Assembly: GCA_964568455.1 (NCBI GenBank)
Contig: CAZMPJ010000002.1
Coordinates: forward strand, 62,001-126,000
Direction of reading: 5' to 3'
Length of the DNA stretch: 64,000 nt
From: CAZMPJ01 sp964568455
Lineage (GTDB): Bacteria > Margulisbacteria > WOR-1 > O2-12-FULL-45-9
Shown here: piece by piece, positions 1-7,610 of the stretch
How the letters are laid out: every line of letters begins with the position of its first letter
Numbering within the stretch: the first letter of the stretch is position 1
Made by a program: the position numbers and the translations under genes
Notes under the pieces: model-generated
What the model saw: only the letters and a program-made list of their open reading frames with translations
What the model was told of the DNA's origin: nothing
Database searches by the model: none

Positions 1-225
1 GCTAAGCAAAATTGGATTATCTAAACTAATATAGGCAATTTCAATCGAAGTTCTTTCTTTAACCGGATAACCCAGGGTTACAGCAGAAGAAAGTGATGTT
101 AAATTAGCTGAAGGTAAAAGATCAAAAACATAGTAAAGCTTTTCTTCGCTTTCAAACTGGAAGCGGAAGGCAAGGGTTGAGGAGGCAATGGATATTATTA
201 ATATAAATACCAATAAGAATCGCAT
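1..225 (-). CDS. Partial exported protein of unknown function (N-terminal 75 codons)
   Basis: The reading frame is open from the ATG at 225-223 to the left edge of the window, so the C-terminus is missing. The protein begins Met-Arg-Phe and continues into a hydrophobic stretch ending Ala-Ser-Ser-Thr-Leu-Ala-Phe, which looks like a Sec signal peptide cleaved near residue 20. The visible mature part contains short beta-type segments (LYYVFDLLPSANLTSLSSAV, then IEIAYISLDN), but no family is recognisable. There is no Shine-Dalgarno site. A TACAAT box (238-233) lies only 7 nt upstream of the ATG, so the mRNA is probably leaderless. The gene is divergent from the tRNA cluster. Confidence 0.6.
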   Translation of the reverse strand, partial: MRFLLVFILIISIASSTLAFRFQFESEEKLYYVFDLLPSANLTSLSSAVTLGYPVKERTSIEIAYISLDNPILLS

Positions 226-244
226 TGGACATATTGTAGCATAA

Positions 245-273
245 TTGACTAAAAATAAGGCCTATGTTAAACT
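245..273 (+). promoter_or_regulatory. Sigma-70 type promoter of the six-tRNA cluster
   Basis: TTGACT at 245-250 is followed after 17 nt by TAAACT at 268-273, just before the first tRNA at 285. It overlaps the upstream region of the divergent exported-protein gene. Confidence 0.7.
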
Positions 274-284
274 TTTTAGGTCAT

Positions 285-357
<73 letters not shown>

Positions 358-367
358 TTTTTAATAT

Positions 368-442
368 CGGGGTGTGGCTCAACTTGGCTAGAGCACCTGC
401 TTTGGGAGCAGGGGGTTGCTGGTTCAAATCCAGTCACCCCGA
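368..442 (+). tRNA. tRNA-Pro(TGG)
   Basis: A 75-nt cloverleaf with a perfect acceptor CGGGGTG/CACCCCG, the anticodon loop TTTGGGA and a GTTCAAATC T-loop. The discriminator is A and no CCA is encoded. It starts 10 nt after tRNA-Gly. Confidence 0.96.
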
Positions 443-451
443 TTTTTTTGG

Positions 452-525
452 GCGCCCGTAGCTCAGCTGGATAGAGCAACAGATTTCTAATCTGTAGGCC
501 ACAGGTTCGAATCCTGTCGGGTGCG
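452..525 (+). tRNA. tRNA-Arg(TCT)
   Basis: A 74-nt cloverleaf with acceptor GCGCCCG/CGGGTGC (one G-T pair), the anticodon stem ACAGA/TCTGT and the loop TTTCTAA, which gives anticodon TCT. The discriminator is G and CCA is not encoded. Confidence 0.95.
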
Positions 526-533
526 CGTTTAAT

Positions 534-614
534 GGGCGAGTGGCGGAACTGGCAGACGCACTAGACTTAGGATCTAGCGGTTTATCCGTGGAGGTTCAAA
601 TCCTCTCTCGCCCA
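534..614 (+). tRNA. tRNA-Leu(TAG)
   Basis: An 81-nt class II tRNA with acceptor GGGCGAG/CTCGCCC, the anticodon stem CTAGA/TCTAG, the loop CTTAGGA and a long variable arm (CGGTTTATCCGTG). The discriminator is A and no CCA is encoded. Confidence 0.95.
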
Positions 615-631
615 TGTTATTATGTCAAAGT

Positions 632-704
<73 letters not shown>

Positions 705-706
705 AT

Positions 707-779
707 GCGCCACTAGCTCAACTGGCAGAGCAGGACACTCTTAATGTCAAGGTTATAGGTTCAACTCCTATGTGGCGCA
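707..779 (+). tRNA. tRNA-Lys(CTT)
   Basis: A 73-nt tRNA with a perfect acceptor GCGCCAC/GTGGCGC and the anticodon loop CTCTTAA. The outermost anticodon-stem pair is a G-A mismatch. The discriminator is A and CCA is not encoded. A short T-run follows and probably ends the cluster transcript. Confidence 0.93.
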
Positions 780-803
780 CTTTTTAATATTGCTGAATTG
801 ATT

Positions 804-1787
804 TTAGGGGTTTGACCAAGAAGCTCCATCCCATTTTGCAATATAAGCAAAGGGTGAAGTGACTTCCCAAGTAAAAGCTCCGCCAGCATATAAATTGCCA
901 GAGCTGTTAAAAGCTAGTGTTTTTACGTAATCATTCAAGCCATCTCCTAGGGCAGACCAAGAAGATCCGTTCCACTTTGCAATACGGTTAACCGTAGTTG
1001 TTTCTGCGCTAGTAAAGTTTCCTCCAACATATAAATTTCCACCACTGTCAAAAGCCAGTGTATTTACAATTCCATTTAAACCATCTCCCAGGGTAGACCA
1101 AACCAGGCCATTCCATTTGGCAATATAATTAGCGGAAAGACTGCCGGCAGTGGTAAAAACTCCGCCAACGTATAAATTATCTGAACTATCAATAGCTAAT
1201 GCATTTACATCTTGATTCAATCCTGCTCCTAGACCAAACCAAGATGATCCATCCCATTTTGCCACACGATTAGCTGAAGTACTGCCGATAGCAGTAAAAC
1301 TTCCTCCAATATATAAGTTTCCCGAGCTGTCAAAAGCCAGGGCATATACATTGGCAGAATTAATATTGCTAGATCCAACCGCAGACCAAGCAGCGGTGTT
1401 CCATTTAGCAAGATAAGCAGCTGAAACAGTACCGGCTGTAGTAAACCCTCCGCCAGCATATAAATTTCCAGCACTATCAAAAAGAAGACTTAGTACTGTT
1501 GAATCAAATCCAGCCCCTAAGGCAGACCAAGAAGAACCATTCCATTTAGCCGTGTAATTAAAAGCAGTGGTTAAAGTTGATTCCCAGGTAAAAGCTCCAC
1601 CAGCGTGTAAATTGCCAGAACTGTCAAAAGCCAATGCGTTTACGTCTTTATCAAACCCATCTCCTAAGGCAGACCAGGTAGCTCCATCCCATTTGCCAAT
1701 GTAATTAAGGGAAGTGGCCCCGGCTGTAACAAAAGAACCGCCAACATATAAATCTCCCGAACTATCAAAAGCAATTGCTTTGACAAC
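804..1787 (-). repeat. Seven tandem coding repeats of about 135-145 bp
   Basis: Each unit encodes one predicted propeller blade (FDSSGNLYVGG core plus AKWNGSSWSALG). The copies differ at many third positions, so they are not a recent expansion. Confidence 0.8.
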
Positions 1788-1937
1788 ACTATTTAAAGTA
1801 GAACCTGAACTTATGGTTGTAGTAGTACTAGTGGTGGTAGTTGTTGTGGTAGTGCCAGACTGTCCACAACCTGTAGTATAAAAAACAAACAACAAACAAC
1901 AAACAATAGCCAATATCAAAATACTAAATTTTTTCAT
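804..1937 (-). CDS. Lipoprotein with a seven-repeat beta-propeller
   Basis: The 377-residue protein starts at the ATG at 1937, which begins a signal peptide (MKKFSILILAIVCCLLFVFY) followed by a lipobox-like Thr-Thr-Gly-Cys. A longer frame to 1958 would start upstream of the promoter. A poly-threonine linker (about residues 29-42) precedes seven repeats, each with a core like LAFDSSGNLYVGGSF followed by an IAKWNGSSWSALG-type strand. The repeats start near residue 51 and recur about every 45-48 residues. Seven copies suggest a seven-bladed propeller anchored to a membrane by lipid. The repeats resemble the LAFDSSGNLYVGG class of secreted propellers of unknown ligand. TATAAT lies 7 nt before the ATG, so the mRNA is probably leaderless. 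Confidence 0.85.
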   Translation of the reverse strand: MKKFSILILAIVCCLLFVFYTTGCGQSGTTTTTTTTSTTTTISSGSTLNSVVKAIAFDSSGDLYVGGSFVTAGATSLNYIGKWDGATWSALGDGFDKDVNALAFDSSGNLHAGGAFTWESTLTTAFNYTAKWNGSSWSALGAGFDSTVLSLLFDSAGNLYAGGGFTTAGTVSAAYLAKWNTAAWSAVGSSNINSANVYALAFDSSGNLYIGGSFTAIGSTSANRVAKWDGSSWFGLGAGLNQDVNALAIDSSDNLYVGGVFTTAGSLSANYIAKWNGLVWSTLGDGLNGIVNTLAFDSGGNLYVGGNFTSAETTTVNRIAKWNGSSWSALGDGLNDYVKTLAFNSSGNLYAGGAFTWEVTSPFAYIAKWDGASWSNP

Positions 1938-1944
1938 AATAAAT

Positions 1945-1950
1945 ATTATA
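1945..1950 (-). promoter_or_regulatory. -10 box, probably leaderless, for the propeller lipoprotein
   Basis: TATAAT on the minus strand is separated from the ATG at 1937 by 7 nt, leaving no room for a Shine-Dalgarno site. The -35 region is weak. Confidence 0.6.
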
Positions 1951-1977
1951 ACATGCAAAGAGATTTTTTAGGTATGT

Positions 1978-1983
1978 TATAAT
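1978..1983 (+). promoter_or_regulatory. -10 box, probably leaderless, for the U32 peptidase operon
   Basis: TATAAT ends 6 nt before the GTG at 1990. A weak TGCAAA at 1954-1959 could act as the -35 (18-nt spacer). It is divergent from the lipoprotein promoter. Confidence 0.6.
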
Positions 1984-1989
1984 AAAAAT

Positions 1990-3192
1990 GTGAAACCAGA
2001 ATTATTAATTCCAGCCGGAGATTTGGAAAAGCTTGAAACCGCAGTGCGGTTTGGGGCGGATGCGGTATATGTGGGGGGAGGGGATTTTTCTCTTCGGGCT
2101 GCACAAACCTCGTTTTCTCTTGATGATTTAAAAAAAGGGATTAAATTTGCTCATCAGCATAAAGTTAAAATCTATTTAGCCATTAATATCTTCGCTTTTG
2201 ATGAAGACTTAAAACCCATGCTTGATTATTTAGACCAAGCAGTTAAACTGGGAATTGACGCGGCAATTATTTCAGATCCTGGCTTTATATATATAGTAAA
2301 GCAGAAATATCCCAAACTAAAGATCCACTTAAGCACCCAGGCTAATAGTTTAAACTCTGAAACAGTTAAATTTTGGAAAGAGCAGGGAATTAAACGCATT
2401 GTCTTAGGCCGTGAATTAAGTTTAGACCAAATTAAAAACATTAGAAAAACGGTTCCAGATATAGAGCTTGAACTTTTTGTCCATGGTGCCATGTGTATGT
2501 CTTATTCTGGTCGTTGTCTGCTTTCAAAATTCATGACGGGGAGAAGTGCGAACCGAGGAGAATGTACTCATCCTTGCCGCTGGCAGTATCGTTTAAAAGA
2601 AATGGAGCGGCCGGATGAAGAATTTTTAATTGAGGAAGATGAACGCGGCACCTATATAATGAATTCAAAAGACCTTTGTATGATTGAGCATGTTGCTAAA
2701 CTAATTGAAGCAGGTGTTAATTCATTTAAAATCGAAGGCCGCATGAAATCTGCCTACTATGTTTCTATTGCCACTAAGATTTATCGCCAAGCCATTGATC
2801 AAAATCCAAAATATGATCCAGCTTGGAAATTCGAATTAGAAAATATTTCCCACCGCAATTATACGACTGGATTTTATTTAGATGAAGATGATCGGGAAAA
2901 TGTTGGCGATAGCTCTTATCAGAGAAAATATGCTTTTGTTGGCGTAGTTGATGACTGCAACTCTAAAAAACAGGAATTAAAAGTTAAGGCCCGCAACTAT
3001 TTTGCAGTTGGCGATGAGCTGGAGATAGTTGATCCAAAAATAGATGAAATCAGGCGGTTTAAAGTTCGAAAAGCTATTAATCAAGATGGTTTAGATGTGC
3101 AGAAAGTGCATAACCAGAATTATGTAAGCCTTACATATGATGGTAAGTACGACGTAAGTAAGTATTCATTATTAAGAAGGAGAGTAAGTTGA
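1990..3192 (+). CDS. U32 family peptidase / TrhP-like tRNA hydroxylation protein
   Basis: The 400-residue protein has an N-terminal TIM-barrel-like part opening with LLIPAGDLEKLETAVRFGAD. It carries the U32 signature at residues 161-179 (E-L-F-V-H-G-A-M-C...G-R-C). Cysteines 169, 176 and 192 match the conserved set thought to bind an iron-sulfur cluster. A small C-terminal domain (about residues 320-400) matches the U32 C-terminal domain. Bacterial relatives (TrhP/YegQ) work in prephenate-dependent tRNA wobble-uridine hydroxylation, and others are annotated as collagenase-like proteases; I favour the RNA-modification role. The GTG start follows a TATAAT by 6 nt. The stop overlaps the TTG start of the next gene, so the two are coupled. 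Confidence 0.88.
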   Translation: MKPELLIPAGDLEKLETAVRFGADAVYVGGGDFSLRAAQTSFSLDDLKKGIKFAHQHKVKIYLAINIFAFDEDLKPMLDYLDQAVKLGIDAAIISDPGFIYIVKQKYPKLKIHLSTQANSLNSETVKFWKEQGIKRIVLGRELSLDQIKNIRKTVPDIELELFVHGAMCMSYSGRCLLSKFMTGRSANRGECTHPCRWQYRLKEMERPDEEFLIEEDERGTYIMNSKDLCMIEHVAKLIEAGVNSFKIEGRMKSAYYVSIATKIYRQAIDQNPKYDPAWKFELENISHRNYTTGFYLDEDDRENVGDSSYQRKYAFVGVVDDCNSKKQELKVKARNYFAVGDELEIVDPKIDEIRRFKVRKAINQDGLDVQKVHNQNYVSLTYDGKYDVSKYSLLRRRVS

Positions 3193-4175
3193 AAACAGCA
3201 ATTATTGGATCCCCGCAAGCAGGCCAGCAGGAATTATTTTGTCTTTTAACCCAGATAGATCTGGATATGGTTAGGCAAAAACCATTGGATGTGCATTTGG
3301 GTATATGCGAGGTTAAAGATCCACGCATTGACCAATTGGTAAAAATATTTAATCCTAAAAAAATCACTTATGCCCGCATTGAGTATATGCTTTTGCCGGG
3401 TTTTAATCTTAAGCAAATGAAAAACGCAGATGAAATCTGCTGGGTTACTCTGCTAGAAAATGCAGAAGCTGATATTGCTAATTTTGTGGCCGAAATGATT
3501 ATTTCTGACCTGATGCTAATTGAAAAACGACTGGAAAATATTGCTAAAGACCAGAAAAGAAAGTTTGATCAGCAAAGGGAAAAAGAAAAACAATTCATGG
3601 AGCTTTGCAAAAAGCAATTAGATCAGGAAAAATCTTTGAGCCTTTTATCCTTTTCGCCAGAACAGGCAAAAGAGATTAAAACCTATCAATTTTTAACCAT
3701 GAAGCCGATTATTATTGTAGTTAATGTGCCAGAGGATAAAATTAATGATTCAGCTATAACAGAAAACATTATTTATCCAAGTGTGCAATTGAGCATTGGG
3801 CTGGAATCAGAAATTAATCAATTAGATCCAGCTGATCGCGGAGCTTTTATGCAGGAAATGGGGATTGACCAGCCGGCAGTAGAGAAAATGTCGATCATGG
3901 CCTATGAGGGTCTGGGTTTAATTTCATTTTTTACCGTAGGGGAGGATGAGGTAAGGGCTTGGACTATTAGAAAAAACTCAACTGCAGCGCAAGCGGGTGG
4001 CGCCATTCATTCTGATATTGAAAAAGGCTTTGTGCGGGCAGAGATGTGTTGTTATCAAGATTTGCTGGCAGCGGGTTCAGAAGCAAAGTTAAAAGAAAAA
4101 GGTAAATACCACCTTAAAGGCCGCGATTATATTGTACAGGATGGCGATGTGTTAGCTTTTCGATTTAATGTTTAG
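3189..4175 (+). CDS. YchF-like protein with degenerate nucleotide-binding motifs
   Basis: The C-terminal half (about residues 225-328) matches the YchF/OLA1 TGS-domain region, including VRAWTIRKNSTAAQAGGAIH, an EKGFVRAE segment and the terminal GRDYIVQDGDVLAFRFNV. The N-terminal G domain is eroded. The usual G-x-P-N-V-G-K-S-T P-loop reads GSPQAGQQEL at residues 7-16, with the catalytic Lys and Ser replaced by Gln. The DxxG-type G3 motif reads LLPGF, and the segment after it is shortened. Only a G4-like NVPE remains. At 328 residues it is shorter than typical YchF (about 360). It probably acts as a non-hydrolysing ribosome or RNA-binding partner. TTG start overlapping the U32 stop. Confidence 0.8.
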   Translation: MKTAIIGSPQAGQQELFCLLTQIDLDMVRQKPLDVHLGICEVKDPRIDQLVKIFNPKKITYARIEYMLLPGFNLKQMKNADEICWVTLLENAEADIANFVAEMIISDLMLIEKRLENIAKDQKRKFDQQREKEKQFMELCKKQLDQEKSLSLLSFSPEQAKEIKTYQFLTMKPIIIVVNVPEDKINDSAITENIIYPSVQLSIGLESEINQLDPADRGAFMQEMGIDQPAVEKMSIMAYEGLGLISFFTVGEDEVRAWTIRKNSTAAQAGGAIHSDIEKGFVRAEMCCYQDLLAAGSEAKLKEKGKYHLKGRDYIVQDGDVLAFRFNV

Positions 4176-4220
4176 CTTTGCTGAGAACAAAGATTTGAGA
4201 TTTTGGGAATCCCGAAATAT

Positions 4221-4357
4221 TCACGAAAGACCTAGGCGCTAAAACCCGAAGGAATTTTCTCAAAAACTCTAAAACCCAAATCATCCCGAACATTATTATA
4301 GTTTTTGGGAAGATTTGGGTTTTTGGATTTTCGGGCTGTTTCTTCGTGTTTTCGTGA
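4221..4357. repeat. Intergenic palindromic (MITE-like) element
   Basis: Nested inverted repeats fill the gap after the YchF-like gene. The outer arms are TCACGAAA (4221-4228) and TTTCGTGA (4350-4357). The inner arms are AAAACCCAAATC (4271-4282) and GATTTGGGTTTT (4312-4323), extended by CCC/GGG pairs. The transcript would form one long imperfect hairpin. No coding potential is seen in 4176-4409. Confidence 0.65.
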
Positions 4358-4469
4358 CTGTCAATCTAGTGAGCATTTCGTAATTTCGGATATTTGTGAA
4401 TAAAAAACATTGAAATTTCTTAGAAAACCTGTCGAAATAGAAGTAGCAAAAGTAAAGGAGGAATTTATC

Positions 4470-4976
4470 ATGGGAATAATTACGAATTCATTAACCAGTG
4501 CTTATTATTGTGCTAGGCGAGGGGTGCAGATTGTAAAAAAACAAAGCAATTATATGAAGGGTTTGCATGCTTTTACTTGTTTATTTAGCCAGGCTTTGTT
4601 TTCACAAAAGGATATAACTATTAATGTTAAAAATAGGGAAATTAATTACGACGGTTATATTCCGGATTTCTGTAGAAGTGTATTGCCAAAAGGAATTACG
4701 CAGGCTTTAGAAAATAGGCAAATTGATGTAGTGCAAATAAGAGTTAAGAGCACAGTTGAAGATTCTTGTCCCGATGGAACCATTAAATATTTACTAAGGA
4801 ATAGCTTCCGTGCTTTAGCCTTGCATGGCATAAAGGATATGTCGATTGAGTACAATCTTGCTAATCAAAGTGTAACCGGGCTTAACTTTTTTGTGGATGG
4901 TGTAGCGCAAATATCGCAAGCTCTGGGTGTTGAAAATGGGATTGTGATTGATATAGAGATTAGTCAAAGGAACTAA
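4470..4976 (+). CDS. Hypothetical protein next to a radical-SAM enzyme
   Basis: The ATG at 4470 is chosen because AAAGGAGGA lies just upstream, so the product is 168 residues; a longer frame to 4410 lacks a good site. The protein begins MGIITNSLTSAYYCARRGVQ and contains GLHAFTCLFSQALFSQKDIT. No transmembrane segment, signal peptide or known domain is evident. Several cysteines are scattered (in AYYCARR, FTCLF, DFCRS, DSCPDG) without a clear metal motif. It lies 3 nt upstream of the B12-type radical-SAM gene and is surely co-transcribed, so it may be a partner or substrate of that enzyme (inference from context only). Confidence 0.6.
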   Translation: MGIITNSLTSAYYCARRGVQIVKKQSNYMKGLHAFTCLFSQALFSQKDITINVKNREINYDGYIPDFCRSVLPKGITQALENRQIDVVQIRVKSTVEDSCPDGTIKYLLRNSFRALALHGIKDMSIEYNLANQSVTGLNFFVDGVAQISQALGVENGIVIDIEISQRN

Positions 4977-4979
4977 CAA

Positions 4980-6944
4980 ATGTTTAGAGTTGCCCCCAAA
5001 ACAGGAATAACCCCCCGTGGTAAGATTCTTTTTGCCAGTAGGATGACGGATCCTAAAGGCTTTGACAAGATATCTAGTAATTTGGGCTTCATGATACCTC
5101 CTTTACGAGACCATGGTTATGAAGTATTAGTTAGCCAAGCTAATGTGGGTCTTATGCGTAGTTCTGCGGGGTTTTTATTTATGGAAGATTTGCAAGCTGG
5201 AGAACGTTTTAGAGAAGACTTGGCGAGATCTGAAAAACAAGTGATTGAGACTATGCAAGAAGAAATAGACGTTCATGAGCCGGATTTTGTGGCCTTTTCT
5301 GCATATGACATAAATGTTTTAAGTATTTTTAATATTGCTACTGCTTTAGCTAAAAGTAATCCCACGGTTGCGTTTGTTTTTGGCGGACATTTTATTACTA
5401 TTAATCCGCAGGTGGTCAGAGATAATTTTACCGACTTTCCTAATATAATCATGATAAATGGAGAAGCCGAATTTGCTTTACCCCAAGCTTTAATGGCTTT
5501 TCAAGATTCCACAAAAATTGAATCACCAGGAATTTTTATTCAAAGGATGGATGCGCTTATTGGTGATACTTTTGATCAGCGTGTAAGCCTTACCTCAGAA
5601 GAGCATGCTGGTTTAGAGTTTTATCTTGATGTGCAAGCAGACCAGTTAAGGTTTATGTTAACAGAATTTAATGAGCCAGGCGTTGATCTGTTTACTTCAA
5701 GAGGATGTTTTAGAGGTTGTTCTTATTGTGCTGCTAGTTCAGCCATAAGAAGTCGTTTTGTTACTTGGTCTGCGTCTTCTATTGTGGAACAAATTAGCCA
5801 GGCTTTTAGCTGGGCCAGAGAAAAAGTAGGTCTCCATAAATTAAATATTGGTTTGATAGATGATGATCGATTAAGATCACCTAGGATAATTAGCGAGCTT
5901 ATGACGTTAATTAAAGCAAGCGACTTGCGCAACAAGATAAAATTGCATATGCAAGGATGCTTTTCTGGTTTAGTTGATGGAGAAGGGAATGTGCGAACAG
6001 ATTTAATGGATGAAATGCAAGGTGTGGTTGGTTTAATAAATATTGGTGGGGATTTTTGGGACACAGAAGGACGTTTGCGAAATAGGGGTGGGGATGAAAG
6101 CAAGTTGTCTAATGCAAAAATTAGGGAAATTATAAAAGAGTTAGCCAAAAGAGAAATAGCGGCTCGCTTATATTGGCTTTTGGGTGACGAAAAAACAACC
6201 ATTTCTGCCATGACCGAAACAGCTTTGTTTTTAAATGAGCTTTATCTTGATTTCGCTCCTTTTATAAAACTTGATGTTCCTGAACCTGTTTTTCCCTATT
6301 CTGGCACTCCTCTTCGTCAGAGATTAGAAGCTTCAGCAGAAGGAAAAAAGCTTCTTAAGGTTGCCTCTCGGTTAGGTTCTTTTCCAATTTATGATTTTAT
6401 TCTGCCTCCTGGAAAGTTAATCGCAAAGGTGTATAGGGATGTGTCTTTAAATTGTCATATGGTTGGGAGTGAAGTGACCCCTAGTGTTTTCGTAAATTAT
6501 CTTTATCTCTTTAGCAAACAATGGCGTTCTAGGATGAGAGAAAATCAGAAAGATATATTAGATGAAGCTGTTGATTTATTGAAACAAGGTATTTCGGTTA
6601 CACAAATAAGACAGTTCTTGCCGGAAATAGAAAAATTGCCTACCATTTTTAGGTTTGCCGAAGAAGAACCTCGACAGTTTAGTATTGAAGAATTATTAGA
6701 AGCTTATCATGCCATGTTAAGTATTCCTGAATATTATGGTACACGTGAGCTTCTAAGGGCAGAAGAATCAAGAAGAAACCCGATTTTAGCTAAATCGCAC
6801 AGCGGCGAGATAGATCATAGAGGGAAAAAACTAAGAAAGAGACCCAACGACCCTTGTCCTTGTGCTAGTGGTAAAAAATATAAAAAGTGTTGTGGGGTGG
6901 GGAAAGTTGGAAAGAAAAAGAAGAAAAAGAAGAAGAAACAGTAA
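4980..6944 (+). CDS. B12-binding-type radical SAM protein with C-terminal SEC-C zinc motif
   Basis: The 654-residue protein has an N-terminal Rossmann-like B12-binding region (about residues 15-170) with FVFGGHFITINPQVV and a following NGEAEF, as in cobalamin-dependent radical-SAM enzymes. The DxHxxG cobalamin-ligating motif is not visible. The 4Fe-4S motif CFRGCSYC is at residues 243-250. The C-terminus carries a SEC-C motif, PCPCASGKKYKKCC (about residues 624-638), as found at the end of SecA, then a lysine-rich tail of nine or more Lys. Fusion of a SEC-C zinc motif to a radical-SAM protein is unusual. The SEC-C part may recruit the ribosome or a protein substrate. The substrate is unknown. 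It follows the hypothetical gene by 3 nt. Confidence 0.82.
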   Translation: MFRVAPKTGITPRGKILFASRMTDPKGFDKISSNLGFMIPPLRDHGYEVLVSQANVGLMRSSAGFLFMEDLQAGERFREDLARSEKQVIETMQEEIDVHEPDFVAFSAYDINVLSIFNIATALAKSNPTVAFVFGGHFITINPQVVRDNFTDFPNIIMINGEAEFALPQALMAFQDSTKIESPGIFIQRMDALIGDTFDQRVSLTSEEHAGLEFYLDVQADQLRFMLTEFNEPGVDLFTSRGCFRGCSYCAASSAIRSRFVTWSASSIVEQISQAFSWAREKVGLHKLNIGLIDDDRLRSPRIISELMTLIKASDLRNKIKLHMQGCFSGLVDGEGNVRTDLMDEMQGVVGLINIGGDFWDTEGRLRNRGGDESKLSNAKIREIIKELAKREIAARLYWLLGDEKTTISAMTETALFLNELYLDFAPFIKLDVPEPVFPYSGTPLRQRLEASAEGKKLLKVASRLGSFPIYDFILPPGKLIAKVYRDVSLNCHMVGSEVTPSVFVNYLYLFSKQWRSRMRENQKDILDEAVDLLKQGISVTQIRQFLPEIEKLPTIFRFAEEEPRQFSIEELLEAYHAMLSIPEYYGTRELLRAEESRRNPILAKSHSGEIDHRGKKLRKRPNDPCPCASGKKYKKCCGVGKVGKKKKKKKKKQ

Positions 6945-6993
6945 CTTTTCACGCAATTTTTGCATTCTTTTTAATAAACTTAGTTTTTTTATC

Positions 6994-7023
6994 TTGACAA
7001 AAATATTAACTACCATGTATGCT
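6994..7023 (+). promoter_or_regulatory. Sigma-70 promoter with leaderless start of the arginine decarboxylase operon
   Basis: A perfect TTGACA (6994-6999) is spaced 18 nt from TATGCT (7018-7023). The ATG is at 7032, 8 nt after the -10 box, so the transcript start should fall at or next to the start codon. Confidence 0.7.
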
Positions 7024-7031
7024 TATAAAAT

Positions 7032-7610
7032 ATGAGTATATTAGTACCAAAAAGAATTTTTTTAACTAAAGGGGTTGGCCGACATAAAGAAAGATTGGCT
7101 AGCTTTGAGATGGCGCTGCGGGATGCAGGTATTCAAGCAGTTAACTATGTTCAAGTTTCTAGTATTTTCCCTCCTGGTTGCAAACAAATTTCTAAAGATC
7201 AAGGTTTAAAATTAATTAAACCCGGAGAAATTTCTTTTATCGTCATGGCAAAAAATGCGACTGACGAATCTCATCGCCTAATCTCTGCTTCGGTTGGCAT
7301 GGCTATTCCTACTGATGTTACTTCTTATGGTTATCTAAGCGAACATCATGCAGAAGGGGCGACTGACGAAGAATGTGGTGAGTATGCCGAAGATATTGCC
7401 GCTCAAATGCTGGCAACTACTTTAGGCGTGCCTTTTGATGAAGACTCAAGTTGGGACGAAAGACAAGATCAATGGAAACTTTCTGATCAAATTGTTAAAA
7501 CTACTCATATAACCCAAAGTGCTATTGGCCAACGAGGAGGGTGGACTACTGTTGTAGCTGCGGCCGTGCTTTTGCTTGACCACCAAGTTCAAGATGAGCC
7601 TGCAAGTTAA
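7032..7610 (+). CDS. Pyruvoyl-dependent arginine decarboxylase
   Basis: The 192-residue protein matches the PvlArgDC family throughout: VPKRIFLTKGVGRHKE at the start, the self-cleavage region VQVSSIFPPGC with Ser43-Ser44, and the segment SYGYLSEHHAEGATDEECGE. The proenzyme cleaves itself at Ser-Ser to make the catalytic pyruvoyl group, then converts arginine to agmatine for polyamine synthesis without pyridoxal phosphate. The family is common in Archaea, Chlamydiae and some candidate phyla. The gene heads an operon with two radical-SAM genes and yggS, and overlaps the next gene by 17 nt. No agmatine-processing gene is visible nearby. Confidence 0.93.
   Translation: MSILVPKRIFLTKGVGRHKERLASFEMALRDAGIQAVNYVQVSSIFPPGCKQISKDQGLKLIKPGEISFIVMAKNATDESHRLISASVGMAIPTDVTSYGYLSEHHAEGATDEECGEYAEDIAAQMLATTLGVPFDEDSSWDERQDQWKLSDQIVKTTHITQSAIGQRGGWTTVVAAAVLLLDHQVQDEPAS

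Noticed and set aside
5723..6211. 162-codon minus-strand frame
   Set aside because: It is a shadow of the radical-SAM gene; no ribosome-binding site or recognisable domain.
4980..6944. Poly-lysine end of the radical-SAM gene as a frameshift artefact
   Set aside because: The frame is continuous and the SEC-C motif just before it is intact, so the tail is accepted as real.
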